A stretch of 64,000 nt of DNA, taken from positions 6,067,501 through 6,131,500 of the forward strand of contig NW_025963548.1 of assembly GCF_910591885.1 (NCBI RefSeq), written 5' to 3'. The notes beneath the pieces were generated by a model that did not search any database, was not told the DNA's origin, and saw only the letters and a program-made list of their open reading frames with translations. This document shows, piece by piece, positions 1 through 14,058 of this stretch (positions within the stretch are counted from its first letter, which is position 1; every line of letters begins with the position of its first letter). Source of the stretch: Bombus terrestris (taxonomy: Eukaryota; Arthropoda; Insecta; Hymenoptera; Apidae). Position numbers and translations under genes: made by a program.

Positions 1-414
1 CGTATAACGTTATATTGCATCACTATATGACGTATAACGTCATATTGCATGACTACAGGACGTATAACGTTATATTGCATCACTATAGGACGTATTACGT
101 TATATACTATTACGTTATAACGTATAACGTTATACTGCATCACTATATGACGTATAACGATATATTGCATTACTAAATGACGCATAACGTTATATAGCTT
201 CTCTTTATGACGTGTAACGTTATGAACTATTACGTTATAACGTATAACGTTATATTGCTTCACTATATGACGTATAACGTCATATTGCATGACTACAGGA
301 TGTATAACGATATATTGCATCACTATAGAATGTAATACGTTATGATATATTACGTTATAGCGTATAACGTTTTATTGCATCACTATATGACGTGTAACGT
401 TATATACTATAACG
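1..414. repeat. Partial block at left edge
   Basis: This is the right part of a block whose left landmark lies outside the window. It aligns base for base in register with 16105-16518 (offset 16104) and with 28559-28972 (offset 28558). Shared private variants include GCTTCACTATATG near 258 and GGATGTATAACGATATATTG near 299. Contains monomers only. Confidence 0.85.
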
Positions 415-925
415 TTATGAATTAATATCGTTACATTGCATCACTATATGAAGTATAACGCTATATTGCATTACTAAATGACGTATAACGTTATATAGCT
501 TCTCTTTAAGACGTATAACGTTATGAACTATTACGTTATAACGTATAACGTTATGAACTATTACGTTATAACGTATAACGTTATGAACTGTTACGTTATA
601 ACGTATAACGTTATATAGCATCACTATATGACGTATAACGTCATATTGCATGACTATAGGACGTATAACGTTATATTGCATCACTACATGACGTATAACG
701 TTATATTGCATCACTATAGGACGTATTACCTTATGAAATATTACGTTATAACGTATAACGTTATATTGCATCACTATATGACGTATAACGTCATATTGCA
801 TGACTACAGGACGTGTAACGTTATATTGCATAACTATAGGATGTAATACGTTATGATATATTACGCTATTACGTATAACGTTTTATTGCATAACTATATG
901 ACGTATAACGTTATATACTATAACG
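415..925. repeat. Alpha block, 511 bp
   Basis: Begins with a landmark followed by the alpha signature ATGAAGTATAACGCTATATTG. It then has an ATAGCTTCTCTTTA module and three GAACTATTACGTTAT-type modules in a row, the last reading GAACTG. Length is 17 monomers plus one base. Closely matches the alpha blocks at 19430 and 28973. The minus-strand echoes of 415 and 19430 differ at one residue near the landmark. Confidence 0.9.
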
Positions 926-1316
926 TTATGAATTAATATCGTTATGTTGCATCACTAAATGACGAATAACGTTATATTGTATTACTAAATGACGTATAAC
1001 GTTATATTGCATCACTATAGGACGTATTACGTTATATACTATTACGTTATAACGTATAACGTTATACTGCAACACTATATGACGTATAACGATATATTGC
1101 ATGACTATAGGACGTATAACGTTATATTGCATCACTACATGACGTATAACGTTATATTGCATCACTATATGACGTATAACGTCATATTGCATGACTACAG
1201 GACGTATAACGTTATATTGCATCACTATAGGATGTAACACGTTATGATATATTACGTTATTACGTATAACGTTTTATTGCATAACTATATGACGTATAAC
1301 GTTATATACTATAACG
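926..1316. repeat. Beta block, 391 bp
   Basis: Landmark followed by the beta signature GCATCACTAAATGACG and a TTGTATTACTAAATG monomer. Length is 13 monomers plus one base. Repeated unchanged in length at 2929, 22643, 25197, 26539, 32816, 35370 and 36723. Confidence 0.9.
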
Positions 1317-2928
1317 TTATGAATTAATATCGTTATATTGCATCACTATATGACGTATAACGTCATATTGCATGACTATAGGACGTATAACGTTATATTG
1401 CATCACTACATGACGTGTAACGTTATATTGCATCACTATAGGACGTATTACGTTGTATACTTTTACGTTATAACGTATAACGTTATACTGCATCACTATA
1501 TGACGTATAACGATATATTGCATTACTAAATGACGTATAACGTTATATAGCTTCTCTTTATGACGTGTAACGTTATGAACTATTACGTTATAACGTATAA
1601 CGTTATATTGCATCACTATATGACGTATAACGTCATATTGCATGACTACAGGACGTATAACGTTATATTGCATCACTATAGTACGCGTTACGTTATATAC
1701 TATTACGTTATAACGTATAACGTTATACTGCATCACTATATGACGTATAACGATATATTGCATTACTAAATGACGTATAACGTTATATAGCTTCTCTTTA
1801 TGACGTATAACGTTATGAACTGTTACGTTATAACGTATAACGTTATATTGCATCACTATATGACGTATAACGTCATATTGCATGACTATAGGACGTATAA
1901 CGTTATATTGCATCACTACATGACGTGTAACGTTATATTGCATCACTATAGGACGTATTACGTTGTATACTATTACGTTATAACGTATAACGTTATACTG
2001 CATCACTATATGACGTATAACGATATATTGCATTACTAAATGACGTATAACGTTATATAGCTTCTCTTTATGACGTATAACGTTATGAACTATTACGTTA
2101 TAACGTTATACGTTATAACGTTATAACGTATAACGTTATATTGCATCACTATATGACGTATAACGTCACATTGCATGACTATAGGACGTATAACGTTATA
2201 GTGCATCACTGTATGACGTATAACGATATACTATTACGTTATAACGTATAACGTTGTATTGCATCACTATAGGACGTATAACGTTATAGTGCATCACTGT
2301 ATGACGTATAACGGTATATACTATTACGTTATAACGTATAACGTTATCATTCATCACTATAGGACGTATAACGTTATATTGCATCACTATATGACGTATA
2401 ACGTTATATTGCATCACTATAGGACGTATTACGTTATATACTATCACGTTATAACGTATAACGTTATATTGCATCACTATATGACGTATAACGATATATT
2501 GCATTACTAAATGACGTATAACGTTATATAGCTTCTCTTTATGACGTGTAACGTTATGAACTAATACGTTATAACGTATAACGTTATGAACTGTTACGTT
2601 ATAACGTATAACGTTATATAGCATCACTATATGACGTATAACGTCATATTGCATGACTATAGGACGTATAACGTTATATTGCATCACTACATGACGTATA
2701 ACGTTATATTGCATCACTATAGGACGTATTACCTTATGAAATATTACGTTATAACGTATAACGTTATATTGCATCACTATATGACGTATAACGTCATATT
2801 GCATGACTACAGGACGTGTAACGTTATATTGCATAACTATAGGATGTAATACGTTATGATATATTACGCTATTACGTATAACGTTTTATTGCATAACTAT
2901 ATGACGTATAACGTTATATACTATAACG
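1317..2928. repeat. Long gamma-type block, 1612 bp
   Basis: Opens with a landmark then TGCATCACTATATGACG and a GTCATATTGCATGAC module (gamma type). It contains one 42-bp palindrome (2099-2140), one -2 monomer (2221), and at about 2545-2834 the tail of an alpha-like string with GAACTG modules. Length modulo 30 is 22, which equals +1 (landmark) -2 (short monomer) -7 (the 23-bp insertion). Confidence 0.85.
2099..2140. repeat. 42-bp perfect palindrome
   Basis: A 23-bp insertion (2106-2128) into the ordinary monomer string creates a perfect inverted repeat of 42 bp with no loop. It is centred on the CG at 2119/2120, and its innermost 14 bp are TTATAACGTTATAA. The composition (only A, T and CpG) favours cruciform extrusion in principle. 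The flanking bases 2098 and 2141 no longer pair. Confidence 0.9.
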
Positions 2929-3319
2929 TTATGAATTAATATCGTTATGTTGCATCACTAAATGACGAATAACGTTATATTGTATTACTAAATGACGTAT
3001 AACGTTATATTGCATCACTATAGGACGTATTACGTTATATACTATTACGTTATAACGTATAACGTTATACTGCAACACTATATGACGTATAACGATATAT
3101 TGCATGACTATAGGACGTATAACGTTATATTGCATCACTACATGACGTATAACGTTATATTGCATCACTATATGACGTATAACGTCATATTGCATGACTA
3201 CAGGACGTATAACGTTATATTGCATCACTATAGGATGTAACACGTTATGATATATTACGTTATTACGTATAACGTTTTATTGCATAACTATATGACGTAT
3301 AACGTTATATACTATAACG
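2929..3319. repeat. Beta block, 391 bp
   Basis: Second copy of the 926-1316 block, 2003 bp downstream, with the same private CGTTATGTTGCATCACTAAATG opener and the GATGTAACACG variant near its end. It is the last beta block before the 4004-bp HOR, in which beta is missing. Confidence 0.9.
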
Positions 3320-4101
3320 TTATGAATTAATATCGTTATATTGCATCACTATATGACGTATAACGTCATATTGCATGACTATAGGACGTATAACGTTATA
3401 TTGCATCACTACATGACGTGTAACGTTATATTGCATCACTATAGGACGTATTACGTTGTATACTTTTACGTTATAACGTATAACGTTATACTGCATCACT
3501 ATATGACGTATAACGATATATTGCATTACTAAATGACGTATAACGTTATATAGCTTCTCTTTATGACGTGTAACGTTATGAACTATTACGTTATAACGTA
3601 TAACGTTATATTGCATCACTATATGACGTATAACGTCATATTGCATGACTACAGGACGTATAACGTTATATTGCATCACTATAGTACGCGTTACGTTATA
3701 TACTATTACGTTATAACGTATAACGTTATACTGCATCACTATATGACGTATAACGATATATTGCATTACTAAATGACGTATAACGTTATATAGCTTCTCT
3801 TTATGACGTATAACGTTATGAACTGTTACGTTATAACGTATAACGTTATATTGCATCACTATATGACGTATAACGTCATATTGCATGACTATAGGACGTA
3901 TAACGTTATATTGCATCACTACATGACGTGTAACGTTATATTGCATCACTATAGGACGTATTACGTTATATACTATTACGTTATAACGTATAACGTTATA
4001 CTGCATCACTATATGACGTATAACGATATATTGCATTACTAAATGACGTATAACGTTATATAGCTTCTCTTTATGACGTATAACGTTATGAACTATTACG
4101 T

Positions 4102-4143
4102 TATAACGTTATACGTTATTACGTTATAACGTATAACGTTATA
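4102..4143. repeat. 42-bp palindrome with one mismatch
   Basis: Same element as 2099-2140, but position 4120 is T where A would pair, giving GTTATTACG. That leaves 20 of 21 pairs intact. The same base difference occurs at 6182. Confidence 0.85.
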
Positions 4144-6163
4144 TTGCATCACTATATGACGTATAACGTCACATTGCATGACTATAGGACGTATAACGTT
4201 ATAGTGCATCACTGTATGACGTATAACGATATACTATTACGTTATAACGTATAACGTTGTATTGCATCACTATAGGACGTATAACGTTATAGTGCATCAC
4301 TGTATGACGTATAACGGTATATACTATTACGTTATAACGTATAACGTTATCATTCATCACTATAGGACGTATAACGTTATATTGCATCACTATATGACGT
4401 ATAACGTTATATTGCATCACTATAGGACGTATTACGTTATATACTATCACGTTATAACGTATAACGTTATATTGCATCACTATATGACGTATAACGATAT
4501 ATTGCATTACTAAATGACGTATAACGTTATATAGCTTCTCTTTATGACGTGTAACGTTATGAACTAATACGTTATAACGTATAACGTTATATTGCATCAC
4601 TATATGACGTATAACGTCATATTGCATGACTACAGGACGTATAACGTTATACTGCATCACTATAGGACGTATTACGTTATATACTATTACGTTATAACGT
4701 ATAACGTTATGCTGCATCACTATAGCACCTATAACGTTATATCGCATTACTGAATGACGCATAACGTTATATAGCTTCTCTTTATGACGTGTAACGTTAT
4801 GAACTATTACGTTATAACGTATAACGTTATATTGCATCACTATATGACGTATAACGACATATTGCATGACTATAGGACGTATAACGTTATATTGCATCAC
4901 TACATGACGTATAACGTTATATTGCATCACTATAGGACGTATTACGTTATATACTATTACGTTATAACGTATAATGTTATACTGCAACACTATATGACGT
5001 ATAACGATATATTGCATTACTAAATGACGCATATCGTTATATAGCTTCTCTTTATGACGTGTAACGTTATGAACTATTACGTTATAACGTATAACGTTAT
5101 ATTGCATCACTATATGACGTATAACGTCATATTGCATGACTACAGGACGTATAACGTTATATTGCATCACTATAGGATGTAATACGTTATGATATATTAC
5201 GTTATTACGTATAACGTTTTATTGCATAACTATATGACGTATAACGTTATATACTATAACGTTATGAATTAATATCGTTATATTGCATCACTATATGACG
5301 TATAACGTCATATTGCATGACTATAGGACGTATAACGTTATATTGCATCAGTACATGACGTGTAACGTTATATTGCATCACTATAGGACGTATTACGTTG
5401 TATACTTTTACGTTATAACGTATAACGTTATACTGCATCACTATATGACGTATAACGATATATTGCATTACTAAATGACGTATAACGTTATATAGCTTCT
5501 CTTTATGACGTGTAACGTTATGAACTATTACGTTATAACGTATAACGTTATATTGCATCACTATATGACGTATAACGATATATTGCATTACTAAATGACG
5601 CATAACGTTATATAGCTTCTCTTTATGACGTCTAACGTTATGAACTATTACGTTATAACCTATAACGTTATATTGCATCACTATATGACGTATAACGTCG
5701 TATTGCATGACTACAGGACGTATAACGTTATATTGCATCACTATAGGACGTGTTACGTTATATACTATTACGTTATAACGTATAACGTTATACTGCATCA
5801 CTATATGACGTATAACGATATATTGCATTACTAAATGACGTATAACGTTATATAGCTTCTCTTTATGACGTATAACGTTATGAACTGTTACGTTATAACG
5901 TATAACGTTATATTGCATCACTATATGACGTATAACGTCATATTGCATGACTATAGGACGTATAACGTTATATTGCATCACTACATGACGTGTAACGTTA
6001 TATTGCATCACTATAGGACGTATTACGTTGTATACTATTACGTTATAACGTATAACGTTATACTGCATCACTATATGACGTATAACGATGTATTGCATTA
6101 CTAAATGACGTATAACGTTATATAGCTTCTCTTTATGACGTATAACGTTATGAACTATTACGT

Positions 6164-6205
6164 TATAACGTTATACGTTATTACGTTATAACGTATAACG
6201 TTATA
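6164..6205. repeat. 42-bp palindrome with one mismatch
   Basis: Same element with T at 6182 in place of the pairing A, identical to the variant at 4120. Confidence 0.85.
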
Positions 6206-8105
6206 TTGCATCACTATATGACGTATAACGTCACATTGCATGACTATAGGACGTATAACGTTATAGTGCATCACTGTATGACGTATAACGATATACTATT
6301 ACGTTATAACGTATAACGTTGTATTGCATCACTATAGGACGTATAACGTTATCGTGCATCACTGTATGACGTATAACGGTATATACTATTACGTTATAAC
6401 GTATAACGTTATCATTCATCACTATAGGACGTATAACGTTATATTGCATCACTATATGACGTATAACGTTATATTGCATCACCATAGGACGTATTACGTT
6501 ATATACTATCACGTTATAACGTATAACGTTATATTGCATCACTATATGACGTATAACGATATATTGCATTACTAAATGACGTATAACGTTATATAGCTTC
6601 TCTTTATGACGTGTAACGTTATGAACTAATACGTTATAACGTATAACGTTATATTGCATCACTATATGACGTATAACGTCATATTGCATGACTACAGGAC
6701 GTATAACGTTATATTGCATCACTATAGGACGTATTACGTTATATACTATTACGTTATAACGTATAACGTTATGCTGCATCACTATAGCACCTATAACGTT
6801 ATATCGCATTACTGAATGACGCATAACGTTATATAGCTTCTCTTTATGACGTGTAACGTTATGAACTATTACGTTATAACGTATAACGTTATATTGCATC
6901 ACTATATGACGTATAACGACATATTGCATGACTATAGGACGTATAACGTTATATTGCATCACTACATGACGTATAACGTTATATTGCATCACTATAGGAC
7001 GTATTACGTTATATACTATTACGTTATAACGTATAATGTTATACTGCAACACTATATGACGTATAACGATATATTGCATTACTAAATGACGCATATCGTT
7101 ATATAGCTTCTCTTTATGACGTGTAACGTTATGAACTATTACGTTATAACGTATAACGTTATATTGCATCACTATATGACGTATAACGTCATATTGCATG
7201 ACTACAGGACGTATAACGTTATATTGCATCACTATAGGATGTAATACGTTATGATATATTACGTTATTACGTATAACGTTTTATTGCATAACTATATGAC
7301 GTATAACGTTATATACTATAACGTTATGAATTAATATCGTTATATTGCATCACTATATGACGTATAACGTCATATTGCATGACTATAGGACGTATAACGT
7401 TATATTGCATCACTACATGACGTGTAACGTTATATTGCATCACTATAGGACGTATTACGTTGTATACTTTTACGTTATAACGTATAACGTTATACTGCAT
7501 CACTATATGACGTATAACGATATATTGCATTACTAAATGACGTATAACGTTATATAGCTTCTCTTTATGACGTGTAACGTTATGAACTATTACGTTATAA
7601 CGTATAACGTTATATTGCATCACTATATGACGTATAACGTCATATTGCATGACTACAGGACGTATAACGTTATATTGCATCACTATAGTACGCGTTACGT
7701 TATATACTATTACGTTATAACGTATAACGTTATACTGCATCACTATATGACGTATAACGATATATTGCATTACTAAATGACGTATAACGTTATATAGCTT
7801 CTCTTTATGACGTATAACGTTATGAACTGTTACGTTATAACGTATAACGTTATATTGCATCACTATATGACGTATAACGTCATATTGCATGACTATAGGA
7901 CGTATAACGTTATATTGCATCACTACATGACGTGTAACGTTATATTGCATCACTATAGGACGTATTACGTTGTATACTATTACGTTATAACGTATAACGT
8001 TATACTGCATCACTATATGACGTATAACGATATATTGCATTACTAAATGACGTATAACGTTATATAGCTTCTCTTTATGACGTATAACGTTATGAACTAT
8101 TACGT

Positions 8106-8147
8106 TATAACGTTATACGTTATAACGTTATAACGTATAACGTTATA
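8106..8147. repeat. 42-bp perfect palindrome
   Basis: Equivalent of 4102-4143 in HOR copy 2. Position 8124 is A, so all 21 pairs form. Confidence 0.88.
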
Positions 8148-10167
8148 TTGCATCACTATATGACGTATAACGTCACATTGCATGACTATAGGACGTATAA
8201 CGTTATAGTGCATCACTGTATGACGTATAACGATATACTATTACGTTATAACGTATAACGTTGTATTGCATCACTATAGGACGTATAACGTTATAGTGCA
8301 TCACTGTATGACGTATAACGGTATATACTATTACGTTATAACGTATAACGTTATCATTCATCACTATAGGACGTATAACGTTATATTGCATCACTATATG
8401 ACGTATAACGTTATATTGCATCACTATAGGACGTATTACGTTATATACTATCACGTTATAACGTATAACGTTATATTGCATCACTATATGACGTATAACG
8501 ATATATTGCATTACTAAATGACGTATAACGTTATATAGCTTCTCTTTATGACGTGTAACGTTATGAACTAATACGTTATAACGTATAACGTTATATTGCA
8601 TCACTATATGACGTATAACGTCATATTGCATGACTACAGGACGTATAACGTTATACTGCATCACTATAGGACGTATTACGTTATATACTATTACGTTATA
8701 ACGTATAACGTTATGCTGCATCACTATAGCACCTATAACGTTATATCGCATTACTGAATGACGCATAACGTTATATAGCTTCTCTTTATGACGTGTAACG
8801 TTATGAACTATTACGTTATAACGTATAACGTTATATTGCATCACTATATGACGTATAACGACATATTGCATGACTATAGGACGTATAACGTTATATTGCA
8901 TCACTACATGACGTATAACGTTATATTGCATCACTATAGGACGTATTACGTTATATACTATTACGTTATAACGTATAATGTTATACTGCAACACTATATG
9001 ACGTATAACGATATATTGCATTACTAAATGACGCATATCGTTATATAGCTTCTCTTTATGACGTGTAACGTTATGAACTATTACGTTATAACGTATAACG
9101 TTATATTGCATCACTATATGACGTATAACGTCATATTGCATGACTACAGGACGTATAACGTTATATTGCATCACTATAGGATGTAATACGTTATGATATA
9201 TTACGTTATTACGTATAACGTTTTATTGCATAACTATATGACGTATAACGTTATATACTATAACGTTATGAATTAATATCGTTATATTGCATCACTATAT
9301 GACGTATAACGTCATATTGCATGACTATAGGACGTATAACGTTATATTGCATCAGTACATGACGTGTAACGTTATATTGCATCACTATAGGACGTATTAC
9401 GTTGTATACTTTTACGTTATAACGTATAACGTTATACTGCATCACTATATGACGTATAACGATATATTGCATTACTAAATGACGTATAACGTTATATAGC
9501 TTCTCTTTATGACGTGTAACGTTATGAACTATTACGTTATAACGTATAACGTTATATTGCATCACTATATGACGTATAACGATATATTGCATTACTAAAT
9601 GACGCATAACGTTATATAGCTTCTCTTTATGACGTCTAACGTTATGAACTATTACGTTATAACCTATAACGTTATATTGCATCACTATATGACGTATAAC
9701 GTCGTATTGCATGACTACAGGACGTATAACGTTATATTGCATCACTATAGGACGTGTTACGTTATATACTATTACGTTATAACGTATAACGTTATACTGC
9801 ATCACTATATGACGTATAACGATATATTGCATTACTAAATGACGTATAACGTTATATAGCTTCTCTTTATGACGTATAACGTTATGAACTGTTACGTTAT
9901 AACGTATAACGTTATATTGCATCACTATATGACGTATAACGTCATATTGCATGACTATAGGACGTATAACGTTATATTGCATCACTACATGACGTGTAAC
10001 GTTATATTGCATCACTATAGGACGTATTACGTTGTATACTATTACGTTATAACGTATAACGTTATACTGCATCACTATATGACGTATAACGATGTATTGC
10101 ATTACTAAATGACGTATAACGTTATATAGCTTCTCTTTATGACGTATAACGTTATGAACTATTACGT

Positions 10168-10209
10168 TATAACGTTATACGTTATAACGTTATAACGTAT
10201 AACGTTATA
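10168..10209. repeat. 42-bp perfect palindrome
   Basis: Equivalent of 6164-6205 in HOR copy 2. Position 10186 is A, so all 21 pairs form. It is the last copy in the window. The related blocks at about 15110 and 18260 lack the 23-bp insertion. Confidence 0.88.
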
Positions 10210-11450
10210 TTGCATCACTATATGACGTATAACGTCACATTGCATGACTATAGGACGTATAACGTTATAGTGCATCACTGTATGACGTATAACGATATAC
10301 TATTACGTTATAACGTATAACGTTGTATTGCATCACTATAGGACGTATAACGTTATCGTGCATCACTGTATGACGTATAACGGTATATACTATTACGTTA
10401 TAACGTATAACGTTATCATTCATCACTATAGGACGTATAACGTTATATTGCATCACTATATGACGTATAACGTTATATTGCATCACCATAGGACGTATTA
10501 CGTTATATACTATCACGTTATAACGTATAACGTTATATTGCATCACTATATGACGTATAACGATATATTGCATTACTAAATGACGTATAACGTTATATAG
10601 CTTCTCTTTATGACGTGTAACGTTATGAACTAATACGTTATAACGTATAACGTTATATTGCATCACTATATGACGTATAACGTCATATTGCATGACTACA
10701 GGACGTATAACGTTATATTGCATCACTATAGGACGTATTACGTTATATACTATTACGTTATAACGTATAACGTTATGCTGCATCACTATAGCACCTATAA
10801 CGTTATATCGCATTACTGAATGACGCATAACGTTATATAGCTTCTCTTTATGACGTGTAACGTTATGAACTATTACGTTATAACGTATAACGTTATATTG
10901 CATCACTATATGACGTATAACGACATATTGCATGACTATAGGACGTATAACGTTATATTGCATCACTACATGACGTATAACGTTATATTGCATCACTATA
11001 GGACGTATTACGTTATATACTATTACGTTATAACGTATAATGTTATACTGCAACACTATATGACGTATAACGATATATTGCATTACTAAATGACGCATAT
11101 CGTTATATAGCTTCTCTTTATGACGTGTAACGTTATGAACTATTACGTTATAACGTATAACGTTATATTGCATCACTATATGACGTATAACGTCATATTG
11201 CATGACTACAGGACGTATAACGTTATATTGCATCACTATAGGATGTAATACGTTATGATATATTACGTTATTACGTATAACGTTTTATTGCATAACTATA
11301 TGACGTATAACGTTATATACTATAACGTTATGAATTAATATCGTTATATTGCATCACTATATGACGTATAACGTCATATTGCATGACTATAGGACGTATA
11401 ACGTTATATTGCATCACTACATGACGTGTAACGTTATATTGCATCACTAT

Positions 11451-12590
11451 AGGACGTATTACGTTGTATACTTTTACGTTATAACGTATAACGTTATACT
11501 GCATCACTATATGACGTATAACGATATATTGCATTACTAAATGACGTATAACGTTATATAGCTTCTCTTTATGACGTGTAACGTTATGAACTATTACGTT
11601 ATAACGTATAACGTTATATTGCATCACTATATGACGTATAACGTCATATTGCATGACTACAGGACGTATAACGTTATATTGCATCACTATAGGACGTATT
11701 ACGTTATATTGCATCACTATAGGACGTATTACGTTATATACTATTACGTTATAACGTATAACGTTATACTGCATCACTATATGACGTATAACGATATATT
11801 GCATTACTAAATGACGCATAACGTTATATAGCTTCTCTTTATGACGTGTAACGTTATGAACTATTACGTTATAACGTATAACGTTATATTGCATCACTAT
11901 ATGACGTATAACGTCATATTGCATGACTACAGGACGCATAACGTTATATTGCATCACTATAGGACGTATTACCTTATATACTATTACTTTATAACGTATA
12001 ACGTTATGCTGCATCACTATAGCACCTATAACGTTATATCGCATTACTGAATGACGCATAACGTTATATAGCTTCTCTTTATGAAGTGTAACGTTATGAA
12101 CTATTACGTTATAACGTATAACGTTATATTGCATCACTATATGACGTATAACGTCATATTGCATGACTACAGGACGTATAACGTTATATTGCATCACTAT
12201 AGTACGCGTAACGTTATATACTATTACGTTATAACGTATAACGTTATATTGCATCACTATATGACGTATAACGTCATATTGCATGACTATAGGACGTATA
12301 ACGTTATATTGCATCACTACATGACGTATAACGTTATATTGCATCACTATAGGACGTATTACGTTATATACTATTACGTTATAACGTATAACGTTATACT
12401 GCATCACTATATGACGTATAACGATATATTGCATTACTAAATGACGCATAACGTTATATAGCTTCTCTTTATGACGTCTAACGTTATGAACTATTACGTT
12501 ATAACCTATAACGTTATATTGCATCACTATATGACGTATAACGTCGTATTGCATGACTACAGGACGTATAACGTTATATTGCATCGCTAT
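11451..12590. repeat. 1140-bp higher-order repeat, copy 1
   Basis: Thirty-eight monomers. Measured between ATAGCTTCTCTTTAT modules the internal strings are 9, 8, 13 and 8 monomers (270, 240, 390 and 240 bp). Private markers include the tandem GACGTATTACGTTATATTG pair near 11691, ATTACCTTATATACTATTAC near 11968, TGAAGTGTAACG near 12082 and ATAACCTATAACG near 12501. Differs from copy 2 at ACGCGTAACG (12205) versus ACGCGTTACG (13345). Confidence 0.88.
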
Positions 12591-13730
12591 AGGACGTATT
12601 ACGTTGTATACTTTTACGATATAACGTATAACGTTATACTGCATCACTATATGACGTATAACGATATATTGCATTACTAAATGACGTATAACGTTATATA
12701 GCTTCTCTTTATGACGTGTAACGTTATGAACTATTACGTTATAACGTATAACGTTATATTGCATCACTATATGACGTATAACGTCATATTGCATGACTAC
12801 AGGACGTATAACGTTATATTGCATCACTATAGGACGTATTACGTTATATTGCATCACTATAGGACGTATTACGTTATATACTATTACGTTATAACGTATA
12901 ACGTTATACTGCATCACTATATGACGTATAACGATATATTGCATTACTAAATGACGCATAACGTTATATAGCTTCTCTTTATGACGTGTAACGTTATGAA
13001 CTATTACGTTATAACGTATAACGTTATATTGCATCACTATGTGACGTATAACGTCATATTGCATGACTACAGGACGCATAACGTTATATTGCATCACTAT
13101 AGGACGTATTACCTTATATACTATTACTTTATAACGTATAACGTTATGCTGCATCACTATAGCACCTATAACGTTATATCGCATTACTGAATGACGCATA
13201 ACGTTATATAGCTTCTCTTTATGAAGTGTAACGTTATGAACTATTACGTTATAACGTATAACGTTATATTGCATCACTATATGACGTATAACGTCATATT
13301 GCATGACTACAGGACGTATAACGTTATATTGCATCACTATAGTACGCGTTACGTTATATACTATTACGTTATAACGTATAACGTTATATTGCATCACTAT
13401 ATGACGTATAACGTCATATTGCATGACTATAGGACGTATAACGTTATATTGCATCACTACATGACGTATAACGTTATATTGCATCACTATAGGACGTATT
13501 ACGTTATATACTATTACGTTATAACGTATAACGTTATACTGCATCACTATATGACGTATAACGATATATTGCATTACTAAATGACGCATAACGTTATATA
13601 GCTTCTCTTTATGACGTCTAACGTTATGAACTATTACGTTATAACCTATAACGTTATATTGCATCACTATATGACGTATAACGTCGTATTGCATGACTAC
13701 AGGACGTATAACGTTATATTGCACCACTAT
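12591..13730. repeat. 1140-bp higher-order repeat, copy 2
   Basis: Carries all private markers of copy 1 at +1140, with a GATATAACG change near 12618 and CACTATGTGACG at about 13040. The match to copy 1 ends where copy 2 reads GACGTGTTACGTTATATAC (13733) and copy 1's continuation reads GACGTATTACGTTGTATAC. Relatives of this unit reappear at about 20.3-22.0 kb and 29.8-32.1 kb. Confidence 0.88.
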
Positions 13731-14058
13731 AGGACGTGTTACGTTATATACTATTACGTTATAACGTATAACGTTATACTGCATCACTATATGACGTATA
13801 ACGATATATTGCATTACTAAATGACGCATAACGTTATATATCTTCTCTTTATGACGTGTAACGTTATGAACTATTACGTTATAACGTATAACGTTATATT
13901 GCATCACTATATGACGTATAACGTCATATTGCATGACTATAGGATGTATAACGTTATATTGCATCACTATAGGATGTAATACGTTATGATATATTACGTT
14001 ATTACGTATAACGTTTTATTGCATCACTATATGACGTGTAATGTTATATACTATAACG

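Larger units (their letters stand above)
545..2547. repeat. 2003-bp higher-order repeat, copy 1
   Basis: Sequence from about 545 recurs 2003 bp downstream: landmarks 926 and 1317 pair with 2929 and 3320, the palindrome at 2099 with 4102, and the -2 site at 2221 with 4224. The match continues to about 2585/4588. One visible difference is GTTGTATAC near 1970 versus GTTATATAC near 3966. Boundaries are arbitrary because the array is cyclic. Confidence 0.85.
3320..7323. repeat. 4004-bp higher-order repeat, copy 1 (1942 + 2062 bp)
   Basis: Made of two gamma-type blocks, 3320-5261 and 5262-7323. They differ mainly by an extra 120 bp (four monomers) in the second, near 5505-5624, where two ATAGCTTCTCTTTAT-ending strings occur close together. 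Each block has one palindrome (near 4102 and 6164) and one -2 site (4224, 6286). Copy 2 follows directly. Comparing the two I noticed only three substitutions: 3968 A versus 7972 G, 4120 T versus 8124 A, and 6182 T versus 10186 A. The comparison was by eye and others may exist. Confidence 0.9.
7324..11327. repeat. 4004-bp higher-order repeat, copy 2 (1942 + 2062 bp)
   Basis: Directly follows copy 1 in register, with landmarks at 7324 and 9266. It shares even rare private variants such as GCATCAGTACATG (5347/9351), TCTAACG (5632/9636), GATGTATTGC (6088/10092) and CATCACCATAGG (6478/10482). The sharing implies a recent duplication or ongoing conversion of the full 4-kb unit. Similarity continues to about 11690 before a third copy breaks off into the 1140-bp array. 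Confidence 0.9.
11328..14058. repeat. Long block of 2731 bp with no internal landmark
   Basis: Opens like the 4004-bp unit, then from about 11690 changes into 8-, 9- and 13-monomer strings. Length is 91 monomers plus one base, so the register is unbroken throughout. This is why a meaningless minus-strand frame of 879 codons stays open (11328-13967). It contains the two 1140-bp copies described separately. The last 330 bp (13731-14058) leads into the alpha block at 14059 through a GATGTATAACG and GATGTAATACG string. Confidence 0.88.
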
